This document shows, piece by piece, positions 56,970 to 64,000 of a stretch of 64,000 bases of DNA (positions within the stretch are counted from its first letter, which is position 1; every line of letters starts with the position of its first letter). The position numbers and the translations under genes were made by a program. The stretch covers positions 1-64,000 of the forward strand of contig JAPLEO010000100.1 of the NCBI GenBank assembly GCA_026391125.1, in the 5' to 3' direction. Source of the stretch: Bacteroidota bacterium. GTDB taxonomy: Bacteria > Bacteroidota > Bacteroidia > Chitinophagales > Chitinophagaceae. The notes under the pieces are model-generated. The model did not search any database and was not told the DNA's origin. It saw only the letters and a program-made list of their open reading frames with translations.

Positions 56970-58481
56970 TTAATTGTCAGATTTATTTTTGTATTCAACA
57001 CTCACTGCGCCAACTTCAGAATTGCCTTTGATCGCAAATTGTTGATCAGTTTTTGCACAATTCACTTCTTGCTCTAACAAGTCATAACCACCATGCTCAC
57101 GAGCCACTTCAATATGCACGGTATATTTTCCTGTTTTTAAAATAGTACCCTTATCATCCTTGCCATCCCACTTCATGGTATATTTTCCAGGAGAGCGTGT
57201 AGAACTAGTGATGGAAACAAATGTAGAAGGATCGGCAGATAAGCTGCTTCCGTTTTTGCGATACCAATCTCTCAAGTCTGGTAACCATCTACCTTTATTA
57301 TACCATAATGCAATTGTCCTCACGGTTTTATTATCTGCATCTTCGATCCAGATGGCAGCGAATGGTCTTTTTGCATAACCTGTTTGTTGTGCCAATTCAA
57401 GACCAATCACAATTTCTTTGGTCCAATCTTTCTGAATAATTTTGATAGAACCTGTTGCAGGAATCACAGCCTGTAAATTTTTCCAATTCTTGCTTTCAAA
57501 TCTTTCTCCATTTCTGGTGATAATCAAATAATCAACATTAGTCAATGTTTCAGCTAATGCAATACTTTCACTAGGCTTCATCACATTAAAGGAAGTTGCT
57601 AAAGCCCCAGCATCAGTTGCGTCGTCTGTAATCACGGTTGCACTGATCACTTCGTTGGTAGGTTGTGCAGTGCGTGGGTCAACGATATGTGAGTACCACT
57701 GACCATTGATCAATTCACCTCTGCGATAGTTTCCACTAGTTGCAATGGCTTTTCCTTGGATCATTAATTGATCGATTGGCGCATCATTTTCTGCATCAGC
57801 TTTTGGATTGCTGATCCATACTTTTTCATTCATCTCTCCTTTGATCACCATATCACCACCAATGTTTACAATGATACCATTTAGTTTAGCCGCGTTCATA
57901 GCTGCCGCAACAGAAGATTGAATGATATATGATTTTGCGAAGCTGTTTAATTTTAAAGGTGCAGTACTAATATGTGTAGCTGTTTGATTTTTTGCATCCA
58001 GTATCCAATGCACTTGTTTTACTTCAGCGATGGCATTATTAATAAGTTCTTGAGAAGGTAGATCAGATCTTGCTGCAGCTTCTTTCCAAATTTTATTCAC
58101 TAGTTCAGCTGCAGGATCCAATGCACCATTGGTGCGTAAACGCCATTGATCAAATAGATTTAGCACACTGAATAATTCTTTCGAAACTTTAATAGCTTGA
58201 TGATGGGTATTCATCCATTTACTAAACTCGCTATTAGCATCGTAGCCACTTAGAATATTAGATAATCTTTCAATTTCATTTAATACGGCCTGCTCTGCAA
58301 TAGTAGCCTGTGCTTCATCGTAAACAGAAGTTTTAATTTCCAAAGAAGTGCCTAGCACATTTTCGTAATGTGCAATATGCGTTTGTGCAGTTCTCTTTTC
58401 TTTAATTGGATCATTTGCAAAAGAAAATTGACACACGAAGAAGGATAATCCCAAAAAATAAATGCTCAGAAACTTCGACAT
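56970..58481 (-). CDS. FAD:protein FMN transferase (ApbE) fused to DUF2271
   Basis: 503 aa from the ATG at 58481, which opens a signal peptide (MSKFLSIYFLGLSFFVCQFSFA). A longer open frame adds 19 residues and is rejected. Residues ~25-330 are ApbE-like (EIERLSNILSGYDANSEFSKW, INIGGDMVIKG-like NIGGDM, and GAWYSHIVDP-like SHIVDPRTAQPT; late TDDATDAGALATSF). The remainder (~350-503; PFAAIWIEDADNKTVRTIAL, and PGKYTMKWDGKDDKG) is DUF2271. Predicted to attach FMN covalently to a periplasmic redox protein. Pairs with the PepSY protein. Confidence 0.88.
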   Translation of the reverse strand: MSKFLSIYFLGLSFFVCQFSFANDPIKEKRTAQTHIAHYENVLGTSLEIKTSVYDEAQATIAEQAVLNEIERLSNILSGYDANSEFSKWMNTHHQAIKVSKELFSVLNLFDQWRLRTNGALDPAAELVNKIWKEAAARSDLPSQELINNAIAEVKQVHWILDAKNQTATHISTAPLKLNSFAKSYIIQSSVAAAMNAAKLNGIIVNIGGDMVIKGEMNEKVWISNPKADAENDAPIDQLMIQGKAIATSGNYRRGELINGQWYSHIVDPRTAQPTNEVISATVITDDATDAGALATSFNVMKPSESIALAETLTNVDYLIITRNGERFESKNWKNLQAVIPATGSIKIIQKDWTKEIVIGLELAQQTGYAKRPFAAIWIEDADNKTVRTIALWYNKGRWLPDLRDWYRKNGSSLSADPSTFVSITSSTRSPGKYTMKWDGKDDKGTILKTGKYTVHIEVAREHGGYDLLEQEVNCAKTDQQFAIKGNSEVGAVSVEYKNKSDN

Positions 58482-58593
58482 ATGGATTGATAATTTAATT
58501 CCACTCAATTTAGTTCTTACTAAAGTTAGCGAAATCAAAAAATCGGTTATCCGTCATTTTTTGTCTGTGAACATTTAATTGTTAAGAGAATAA

Positions 58594-58797
58594 TACCCAC
58601 AGCGTATGTGCTAAAGCCCAGGAAGGCCACAACCGAGTGCCTCAGGCTGAAGCCAGAGGATAACGTCGTCCAAAGAATGATGGTCAAAACAATGATGATC
58701 ATATTGACAAGCATAGTCAATACGACGTTAACCCTAGGCTTCAGCCTAGGGATTCTAGGTGTAGCAAAAAGGGGGCTTCAGCCCCTCAGGTGCCCCA
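58594..58797. repeat. REP-like palindrome cluster upstream of the transposase
   Basis: Contains, in order: an AGCGTATG flank; a head palindrome CCTCAGGCT-GA-AGCCaGAGG (58640-58659, one mismatch); TAACGTCGT; a ~55-nt spacer; ACGACGTTA; a tail palindrome CCCTAGGCT-TC-AGCCTAGGG (58732-58751); and a third palindrome GGGGCT-TC-AGCCCC (58772-58785). The region 58482-58876 otherwise has no gene; an open frame across the palindromes is spurious. Confidence 0.82.
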
Positions 58798-58876
58798 TAC
58801 AACCTAAAATCATTTTACTTCTATAAAATGAAACATCCAACAACTTTAATTTCTTTTATCTTCTAAAATCAAATTT

Positions 58877-59296
58877 ATGTCGTTCACAAAAATCATGGTA
58901 CATGCAGTTTGGGGAACAAAAAGAAGATACCCGTTTATGACCAAAGAAATTCGTCCTATAATTTTAGATCACATAAAAACAAATGCTATTTCAAAAGGAA
59001 TATATATTGATAGGATAAATGGGTTTACAGATCACTTGCATTGCTTAATGGATATGAATCAAGAATATAGTATTGGCAAAACAATTCAATTAATAAAAGG
59101 TGAATCGGCATACTGGATTAATAAGCAAAGATTAACAACTAAAAAATTTGAATGGGGAGTTGAATATTATGCTGTCTCAATTGATACGAGTAGTTTATAT
59201 CAAGTAAGAATGTATATACAAGGTCAGGAATTACATCACAAAAAAGTGAGTTTTCAAAAAGAATATGAAGAGATGATGAGGGGGTTTAATTTTTAA
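58877..59296 (+). CDS. Small HUH (Y1) transposase, RAYT/IS200-like
   Basis: 139 aa. The HUH metal motif is DHLHCL (His53-Leu54-His55). The candidate catalytic tyrosine is Tyr113 in VRMYIQGQELHHKK, followed by VSFQKEYEEMM as in IS200/IS605 TnpA C-termini. Both flanks hold REP-like palindromes rather than classical insertion-sequence ends. That is the layout of REP-associated tyrosine transposases, which process single-stranded REP hairpins. It looks intact: complete Y1 domain and no frameshift. Expression signals are not obvious. IS200-type is the alternative reading. Confidence 0.85.
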   Translation: MSFTKIMVHAVWGTKRRYPFMTKEIRPIILDHIKTNAISKGIYIDRINGFTDHLHCLMDMNQEYSIGKTIQLIKGESAYWINKQRLTTKKFEWGVEYYAVSIDTSSLYQVRMYIQGQELHHKKVSFQKEYEEMMRGFNF

Positions 59297-59300
59297 AGAG

Positions 59301-59470
59301 GTGCATCCACAGCGTATGGGCTAAAGCCCAGCAATGCAACATCCAAGGACCTCAGGCTGAAGCCTGAGGGTAACGGAGTCCAGACAAACATTGTCAAAAA
59401 TGAGGATGATCGTCAAGATAAAGATTGTCAATACGACGTTAACCCCGGGCTTCAGCCTGGGGCCTCTCGG
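59301..59470. repeat. REP-like palindrome cluster downstream of the transposase
   Basis: Same arrangement as the upstream cluster: palindrome TGGGCT-AA-AGCCCA (59317-59330) inside the flank ATCCACAGCGTATG; head CCTCAGGCT-GA-AGCCTGAGG (59350-59369, perfect); a spacer with GTC-rich sequence; ACGACGTTAA; and a tail CCCCGGGCT-TC-AGCCTGGGG (59443-59462). It begins 5 nt after the transposase stop and ends about 10 nt before the VIT1-type gene stop. Confidence 0.82.
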
Positions 59471-59479
59471 CGAGACGAT

Positions 59480-60187
59480 TTATCCTCCTATAAGCTTTGC
59501 AATCCCAAAGGCACAACCTGCCGCTATAGCACCGATGACGGCAACTTTTAGTCCGCCTTTGAATGGTGGAGTACCAGTTAGTTTGCTTTTGAAGAAACCA
59601 AATACAAATAAGCAAATGATGGTTACAGTAGCTGAGATCTTCAGACCAGTTAAACCGTCTTCTACAAAGAAATACGGACTCAAAGGGATCAATCCCCCTA
59701 CTATATAAGAGGCGCCAATATTAAAAGCACTTTTACCTGCACGTTTAGGGTCTGGTTTTTCTAATCCCAATTCATGCTTCATCATAAAATCGGCCCAACG
59801 ATCTTTGTCTTTGATCAATTCTTCGACTGCTTGATTTTGCACTGAAGCACTCAGACCTAAACCTTCAAAGAATACACGCACTTCTTCGCGCTCTACCTCA
59901 GGCAGACGTTCAATTTCATCATATTCTCTTTTTAATTCAGAAGCGTAGTGTTCTTGTTCAGTTTGACCGGCTAGGAAACCGCCCAGTCCCATTGCAATGG
60001 ACCCAGCTGCTATTTCAGCAATTCCCGCAATCACAATGAGGTGCACATTTGAAACGGCACCACTTAATCCTGCAGCCAAGGCAAAGGGAACAGTTAGTCC
60101 GTCTGACATGCCAATCACAATATCAGTGAGTGTTTCTGAACTAGTAAGGTGTTGCTCAATGTGGTCGTGGTGTAAATGTGTGTCCAT
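59480..60187 (-). CDS. VIT1/CCC1-type Fe2+/Mn2+ transporter
   Basis: 235 aa from the ATG at 60187 (MDTHLHHDHIEQHL). The open frame extends 53 residues further, but that part is a Ser/Leu/Phe-rich translation of the purine repeat and is rejected. A His-rich N-terminus precedes GMSDGLTVPFALAAGLSG, the VIT1 signature. Membrane helices flank a cytosolic helical hairpin (EQEHYASELKREYDEIERLP ... MMKHELGLEKPDPKRA), the metal-binding domain of the family. Predicted to export or store iron/manganese across a membrane. Downstream of it (toward lower coordinates) is the REP cluster. Confidence 0.9.
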   Translation of the reverse strand: MDTHLHHDHIEQHLTSSETLTDIVIGMSDGLTVPFALAAGLSGAVSNVHLIVIAGIAEIAAGSIAMGLGGFLAGQTEQEHYASELKREYDEIERLPEVEREEVRVFFEGLGLSASVQNQAVEELIKDKDRWADFMMKHELGLEKPDPKRAGKSAFNIGASYIVGGLIPLSPYFFVEDGLTGLKISATVTIICLFVFGFFKSKLTGTPPFKGGLKVAVIGAIAAGCAFGIAKLIGG

Positions 60188-60367
60188 AAGATAAAGATAA
60201 TAGAAGAAGATAAAAGATAAGAGATAAAAGTGAAGAGAGGAGGAAGAAGAAGTGAGAAGTGAGGAATGAGAGGTGAGAAGTGAGAAGAGCACAATAAAAG
60301 GCTTCGCCCTTAAATTAGTTTGTGACAATGAATGTTCATTCTTCACTCCTCACTCCTCACTTCTCAC
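60188..60367. repeat. Long purine-rich tract with inverted GTGAGAAGTGAGG blocks
   Basis: On the plus strand it begins with GATAAAAGATAAGAGATAAAAGTGAAGA, related to the tracts at 9.6 and 49.7 kb; given in parts: GATAAAAGATAAGAG then ATAAAAGTGAAGA. Next come GAGAAGTGAGGAATGAGAGG blocks, a small AAGGCTTCGCCCTT hairpin, then inverted CTCACTCCTCACTTCTCAC-type blocks. It separates the broken TonB receptor stop (60368) from the VIT1-type gene start and includes no gene. Confidence 0.75.
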
Positions 60368-62754
60368 TTAATTCGTGTTTTCCGGCGCACTATAATTAAA
60401 ATTCTCCCCTTCTTTTTCTTTTGGCTTGAATTTTAGCTTTCCGAATTTATAAGTGAATGTTACGCCGAATGATCGGTAGGGACTAAAGCGATAATTATTT
60501 GAAATAAAATCCTGCGTTTCTTGCTGGCTGTATTGATTGATGTATTTGTTGAAAGGATTAACAGCAATTAAACCAAGGCTATATTTATTATTGTTGAATT
60601 GCTTTCTTACCGCGAAAGTGTAACTATAAGTGCTGGCTTGTTTACCCTGCCATCTCATTCCCAAATTATAGTTGCCAAAAAATTCTCCTGCAAAATCTTT
60701 CGAAATTTGATAACTCAAATTGATATTCGCTCTTAAACCAAAAGCATTAGTAATGGCAGGTGTTGTATTGATATTATTCAGGTGTCGATTATACATTTGT
60801 AAATTTGGACGTAGCGTAAATTTTTTCGCAAAAGGAATTGATCCAGAAATATTAACTCCTGCACGTACTTCCGATGCAATGGTAGCCCGAGTAGTAACTG
60901 TTACATCAGTATATATGCTATCCCCAATTTTATAAGTAGGATAATAAGTGATATAAGGTTTTATATCCGGACTATTCCTTTGATAAAATGCAGTGATATT
61001 AATATTGCCACCAGCTTCAAAGGATTTGCTATAATTCAGTTCAAATTTATTCCCAATCTCAGGTTCTAAATTTGGATTACCCATCGAAATATTATGAGGA
61101 TCTGATAAGTTCACAAATGGATTTAAATCGCGAAACTCTGGTCTTTCAATTCGGTAAGAATAAGCGAACTTAATGGTTTGCTGATTCTCGAAATTATGGG
61201 CCATGATGAACGATGGAATAAAATTCTTATAGTCTGGAATGTACACATTTGAAGAGTTGCTATAATAAGCTGTATTAATAGTATACTCATATCGTGCACC
61301 AGCCTTTACATTAAAATAATTGAATAGGGGAAAGTCCATAGAAAAATATCCCGCCAAAATGGTTCTCTTAAAATCAGAACTGTACGACTGCTGTTGGTCC
61401 TTTGCGTAATTTCCGGTTGTTCCATTGAGGGTATATACATCAGCAGCACTAATAATATCGATCAATGTTGTTCTTAGTCCAGTTTCAATGAGTACTTTTT
61501 CACTGAGTGGTTCTACATAATTTAATTCGAAATTAATTTCATTCTCTTTTCCAGGATTTGAACTATTCGAACCGCCATAGGGTTTGCTATTTCCAATATA
61601 AAATTGTTCTTGTTTGTATGAACTGGTATTGTTACCATAAGTAGCATTATAGGCCAATTCCAATTCACGCCCCTCTTTTTTAAATTTCTTTTTATAAGTG
61701 GCACTGCTTTCAAAATCAAGCACATTAAACTTAGAACCCGATAAACGATCACTCAAAAAATTAGACAATAAAATTCCCGAAGTATTATAACTCATGGATT
61801 GTTGATGCGAGATCCCGGAGTTGTTGGTTCCAAAATGATTAAATCCAAAAGAAGCACTAATTGTTTCAGACTTCGAAATGTTCCATTCCAAACCCAATCC
61901 AGATTTATAACCATTTCTATACACATCAGAAATATTATCCTGAATCAAACGATTGGTGAGAGGAGTTGTGATCCTGTCTGATCCATTGGGGGTACTAGAA
62001 GTTAATTGCGCATTGCCACTAAAGTAAGTGTTCAGCGCAATATTCCCTTTTTTATAAGCTAAGTTCAAACTACCATTCTCTAATCTGGTTCCTACAGCAA
62101 GATTAATATTGCCATTGAAACCTTCGATCTTCGATTTTTTTAAAATGATATTGATAATGCCTCCAGTGCCGGATGCATCATATTTTGCAGACGGACTAGT
62201 AATCACTTCTATCGATTGGATCTGACTATTGGGTATCGATTGAATTCTACATTGCCATCAATATCTACTGTAACTCCAGGAATTTTTTTCAATGCATCAG
62301 TGGCGATGCCACCTTGTGAAGTAATATCCTTATCTAGATTATAGACCATTTTGTCGAGCCGATTCTCAATGATCTTTCTGGTACTTGATACGGTTACATT
62401 ATTTAACTCCACTGCCTTTTTGTGTAAAAGAACTTCTGAAAGAGCCAGATCGGCTTGTAATAATATCTTTTGTGAATAATCTTCATAACCAAGATACTGA
62501 ATCAAAATGCTATACTTTCCTGGAATAACATTTTGTATTTCTACTATCCCTTTTTTATTGCTGATTGCCCCATTGATGGCTTTTTTGCTACTATCATTTA
62601 ATAAAGTAACAGTGGCATATTCAATGGGTAGTTTGTTGGAAGCATCTATAACTTTCGCAGAAATCTTTAAAGTACCAGAATTTTTATTCGACTGTTGCGC
62701 AAAAAGAAAATTGCCTAAAACAAAAACTGAAATCAATAAAAGAGAAACCTTCAT
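60368..62754 (-). pseudogene. Outer-membrane beta-barrel (TonB-dependent receptor-like) gene, disrupted
   Basis: Two consecutive frames make one receptor. Part 1 (62754-62209) encodes a signal peptide (MKVSLLLISVFVLGNFLFA), a carboxypeptidase-regulatory domain and the plug start (GGIATDALKKIPGVTVDIDG). It ends at a TAG after VEFNRYPIVRSNR. Part 2 (62206-60368) starts inside the plug (ITSPSAKYDASGTGGIINI) and holds the full OMP_b-brl_3 barrel to the C-terminus. At the junction (around 62233-62246) one extra base would restore VELQSIPNSQIQSIEVITSPS. Relative to the family, some 25 plug residues (the LINGKPS region) are also missing. Without repair it cannot make a full receptor. Confidence 0.82.
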
Positions 62755-62961
62755 AATATATTATTAGAAATATCAAGCAAAGGAACCAAACAATTCTGAA
62801 GCAAAATTGAAGTTTAAAGGAAATGTTATTAGAGGCTAGCATATTCAATTTACTATTGGATATCAATTAGTTGTAATTGAAATAGTAACATTCAATAAAC
62901 AATTCCTTAACATTTAATACTCGCATAACATTGGCTTAACAATTCGGTAACATACGAAGAA

Positions 62962-62969
62962 CACCTTTG
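62962..62969 (+). promoter_or_regulatory. -7-like box (CACCTTTG) before the Oar-like receptor
   Basis: One mismatch from TAnnTTTG and similar to the gyrB and fumC boxes (TACCTTTG). It lies 23 nt before the ATG at 62993. The rest of the 238-nt region between the divergent receptors is AT-rich without other clear elements. Confidence 0.4.
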
Positions 62970-62992
62970 CATCGAATTAAAAAACAAATTTT

Positions 62993-64000
62993 ATGTTAAA
63001 GAAGCTGATTGTCTTTGTACAATTCTTAGCTCTGGCTTTGATCGGTGTTCCATCTTTTTCACAAGAAACTGTTGCCAATTTGAGTGGACACGTTACCGAT
63101 GCAAAAGGTGCATTTGTTAGTGGTGCAATTATTACTGTTAGTTTTTTGCCAACTAATGCATCTACTACTGCACAAACTAATAGTAAAGGTATATTCAACA
63201 TTACTAATCTTAAACCAGGTGGTCCGTATACTATCAAGTTTTCTTATGTAGGATATAAAGAACAAGTATTCAACGATGTTAACCTTGGTTTAGGTAATAA
63301 CCCAGAGGTAAAAGTAACACTGTTAGAATCTACCAATCAGTTAACTGAAGTGGTTGTTTCATCTACAGGTAAGAAAAATATTGCAGGTGCTACTACTATT
63401 GGAAGCAGACAATTGTCAACCCTTCCTACATTAGGTAGAAGCTTAAGCGATTTTACACGTTTAACTCCTCAGTCAAACAATAACTCATTTGCAGGAAGTA
63501 ACTTCCGTTATAACAACTTAACCATCGATGGTGCCATCAATAACGATGCATTCGGTTTCAGTAACTCAGCTGGTGGTACAAGTGGTGGCGGTCAGTCTGG
63601 TGCTGCAGGATCTGGTACAAGAACCAATCCTTATAGCTTAGATGTGATTCAGGAAGTTCAGGTACAATTGAGCCCATATGATGTTAAACTAGGAAACTTC
63701 ACTGGTGGTAGCGTTAATGCTGTTACTAAAAGCGGTACTAATGAAACACATGGTTCTATTTATTCTTACGGACGTAACTCTGTATTGTTTGGTAAGAGTG
63801 TAGATGGAAAAAAATCTTCCATCGGTTCTGATTTTTATGATTACCAATATGGTGCTACAATTAGTGGTGCAATTGTTAAGAATAAAGCTTTTTATATTTT
63901 CAACTATGAGCATACTGATCGTCAGGAGCCAACTGCTTACAACGTAGGCGATCCGGGTGCTGCAATGACTGCTGCTGAAGGTGCTGCCATTGTTAGTCAG
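62993..64000 (+). CDS. Oar-like TonB-dependent receptor, C-terminus cut off by window edge
   Basis: 336 codons from the ATG at 62993 to the window end without a stop. Signal peptide MLKKLIVFVQFLALALIGVPSFS. A carboxypeptidase-regulatory domain (LSGHVTDAKGAFVSGAII ... YVGYKEQVFNDVNLGLG) is followed by the plug of Oar-type receptors (GRSLSDFTRLTPQSNNNSFAG; RYNNLTIDGAINNDAFGFS; VIQEVQVQLSPYDVKLGNFTGGSVNAVTKSGTNE, split here: VIQEVQVQLSPYDV, GSVNAVTKSGTNE). Transports a large or bound substrate across the outer membrane; ligand unknown. Divergent from the broken receptor. Confidence 0.92.
   Translation, partial: MLKKLIVFVQFLALALIGVPSFSQETVANLSGHVTDAKGAFVSGAIITVSFLPTNASTTAQTNSKGIFNITNLKPGGPYTIKFSYVGYKEQVFNDVNLGLGNNPEVKVTLLESTNQLTEVVVSSTGKKNIAGATTIGSRQLSTLPTLGRSLSDFTRLTPQSNNNSFAGSNFRYNNLTIDGAINNDAFGFSNSAGGTSGGGQSGAAGSGTRTNPYSLDVIQEVQVQLSPYDVKLGNFTGGSVNAVTKSGTNETHGSIYSYGRNSVLFGKSVDGKKSSIGSDFYDYQYGATISGAIVKNKAFYIFNYEHTDRQEPTAYNVGDPGAAMTAAEGAAIVSQ

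Noticed and set aside
58482-58538. Extended start of the ApbE-DUF2271 gene at 58538
   Set aside because: The upstream 19 residues would bury the signal peptide. The ATG at 58481 places it at the N-terminus.
58608-58826. Open frame of 72 aa upstream of the transposase
   Set aside because: It runs through the REP palindromes and has no recognisable protein pattern.
58594-59470. CRISPR-like array of repeated palindromes
   Set aside because: The palindromes alternate in orientation, differ in sequence and have irregular spacing. There are no cas genes.
60188-60346. N-terminal extension of the VIT1-type transporter
   Set aside because: It is low-complexity Ser/Leu/Phe from the repeat. The ATG at 60187 gives a normal family N-terminus.
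60368-62206. Treating the two receptor fragments as separate genes
   Set aside because: The second has no natural start and continues the plug of the first within a few bases. One disrupted gene explains both.

Overview
The window looks like a chromosomal segment of a Bacteroidota bacterium, most likely of the Chitinophagaceae type (lineage is inference). Base composition is AT-rich. Genes carry hallmarks of that phylum: a type IX secretion (T9SS) C-terminal sorting domain on a subtilase, TonB-dependent receptors with carboxypeptidase-regulatory N-termini, TAnnTTTG -7 promoter boxes, and few clear Shine-Dalgarno sites. No rRNA, CRISPR array or prophage was seen. One tRNA (Ser, GGA) is present.

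Layout. 1-9.6 kb: a truncated Asp-box (BNR/sortilin-like) propeller protein, a 1268-aa T9SS subtilase, a small lipoprotein and mfd. 9.8-22.1 kb: a tightly packed minus-strand Wzx/Wzy-type exopolysaccharide operon. It holds a Wza-like exporter, a Wzz-like chain-length protein, flippase, polymerase, two GT2 enzymes, a GT11 fucosyltransferase, a GT4 enzyme, and a PglD/PglE/PglC-like acetyltransferase, aminotransferase and priming transferase. 22.2-29.6 kb: a decoration module of nucleotidyltransferase, sulfotransferase, two methyltransferases, two GT4 enzymes and a B12/radical-SAM protein. 29.7-34.9 kb: a 68-aa protein, gyrB, a MORN protein, an AraC regulator with a cysteine cluster and a membrane protein. 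34.9-45 kb: a periplasmic amidohydrolase and a plus-strand series resembling planctomycete catabolic loci (PSCyt1/DUF1549/DUF1553, DUF1501, sugar isomerase, DUF2231-cytochrome-LRR fusion, GMC oxidoreductase). 45-56.3 kb: mostly housekeeping genes (fumC, an M16 protease, enoyl-CoA hydratase, a B12-binding mutase domain, GT39, gltX, polysaccharide deacetylase, TatD, tRNA-Ser). 56.3-58.5 kb: PepSY plus ApbE-DUF2271, probably extracytoplasmic flavinylation/redox. 58.6-59.5 kb: a REP-palindrome cluster on each side of a small HUH (Y1) transposase. 59.5-64 kb: a VIT1/CCC1 transporter, a TonB-dependent receptor broken by deletion/frameshift, and the start of an Oar-like TonB receptor.

The most interesting signals are: (1) the RAYT/REP-like unit at 58.6-59.5 kb with a remote non-autonomous copy at 50.7 kb; (2) an exact 26-nt purine-rich repeat found three times directly downstream of stop codons, with a related longer tract at 60.2 kb; (3) the disrupted TonB receptor; (4) the five-gene cytochrome/oxidoreductase series, including a DUF2231-cytochrome-LRR fusion; (5) -7 boxes only 4-7 nt upstream of start codons, suggesting leaderless mRNAs. 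All function calls come from motif reading; no database search was run.
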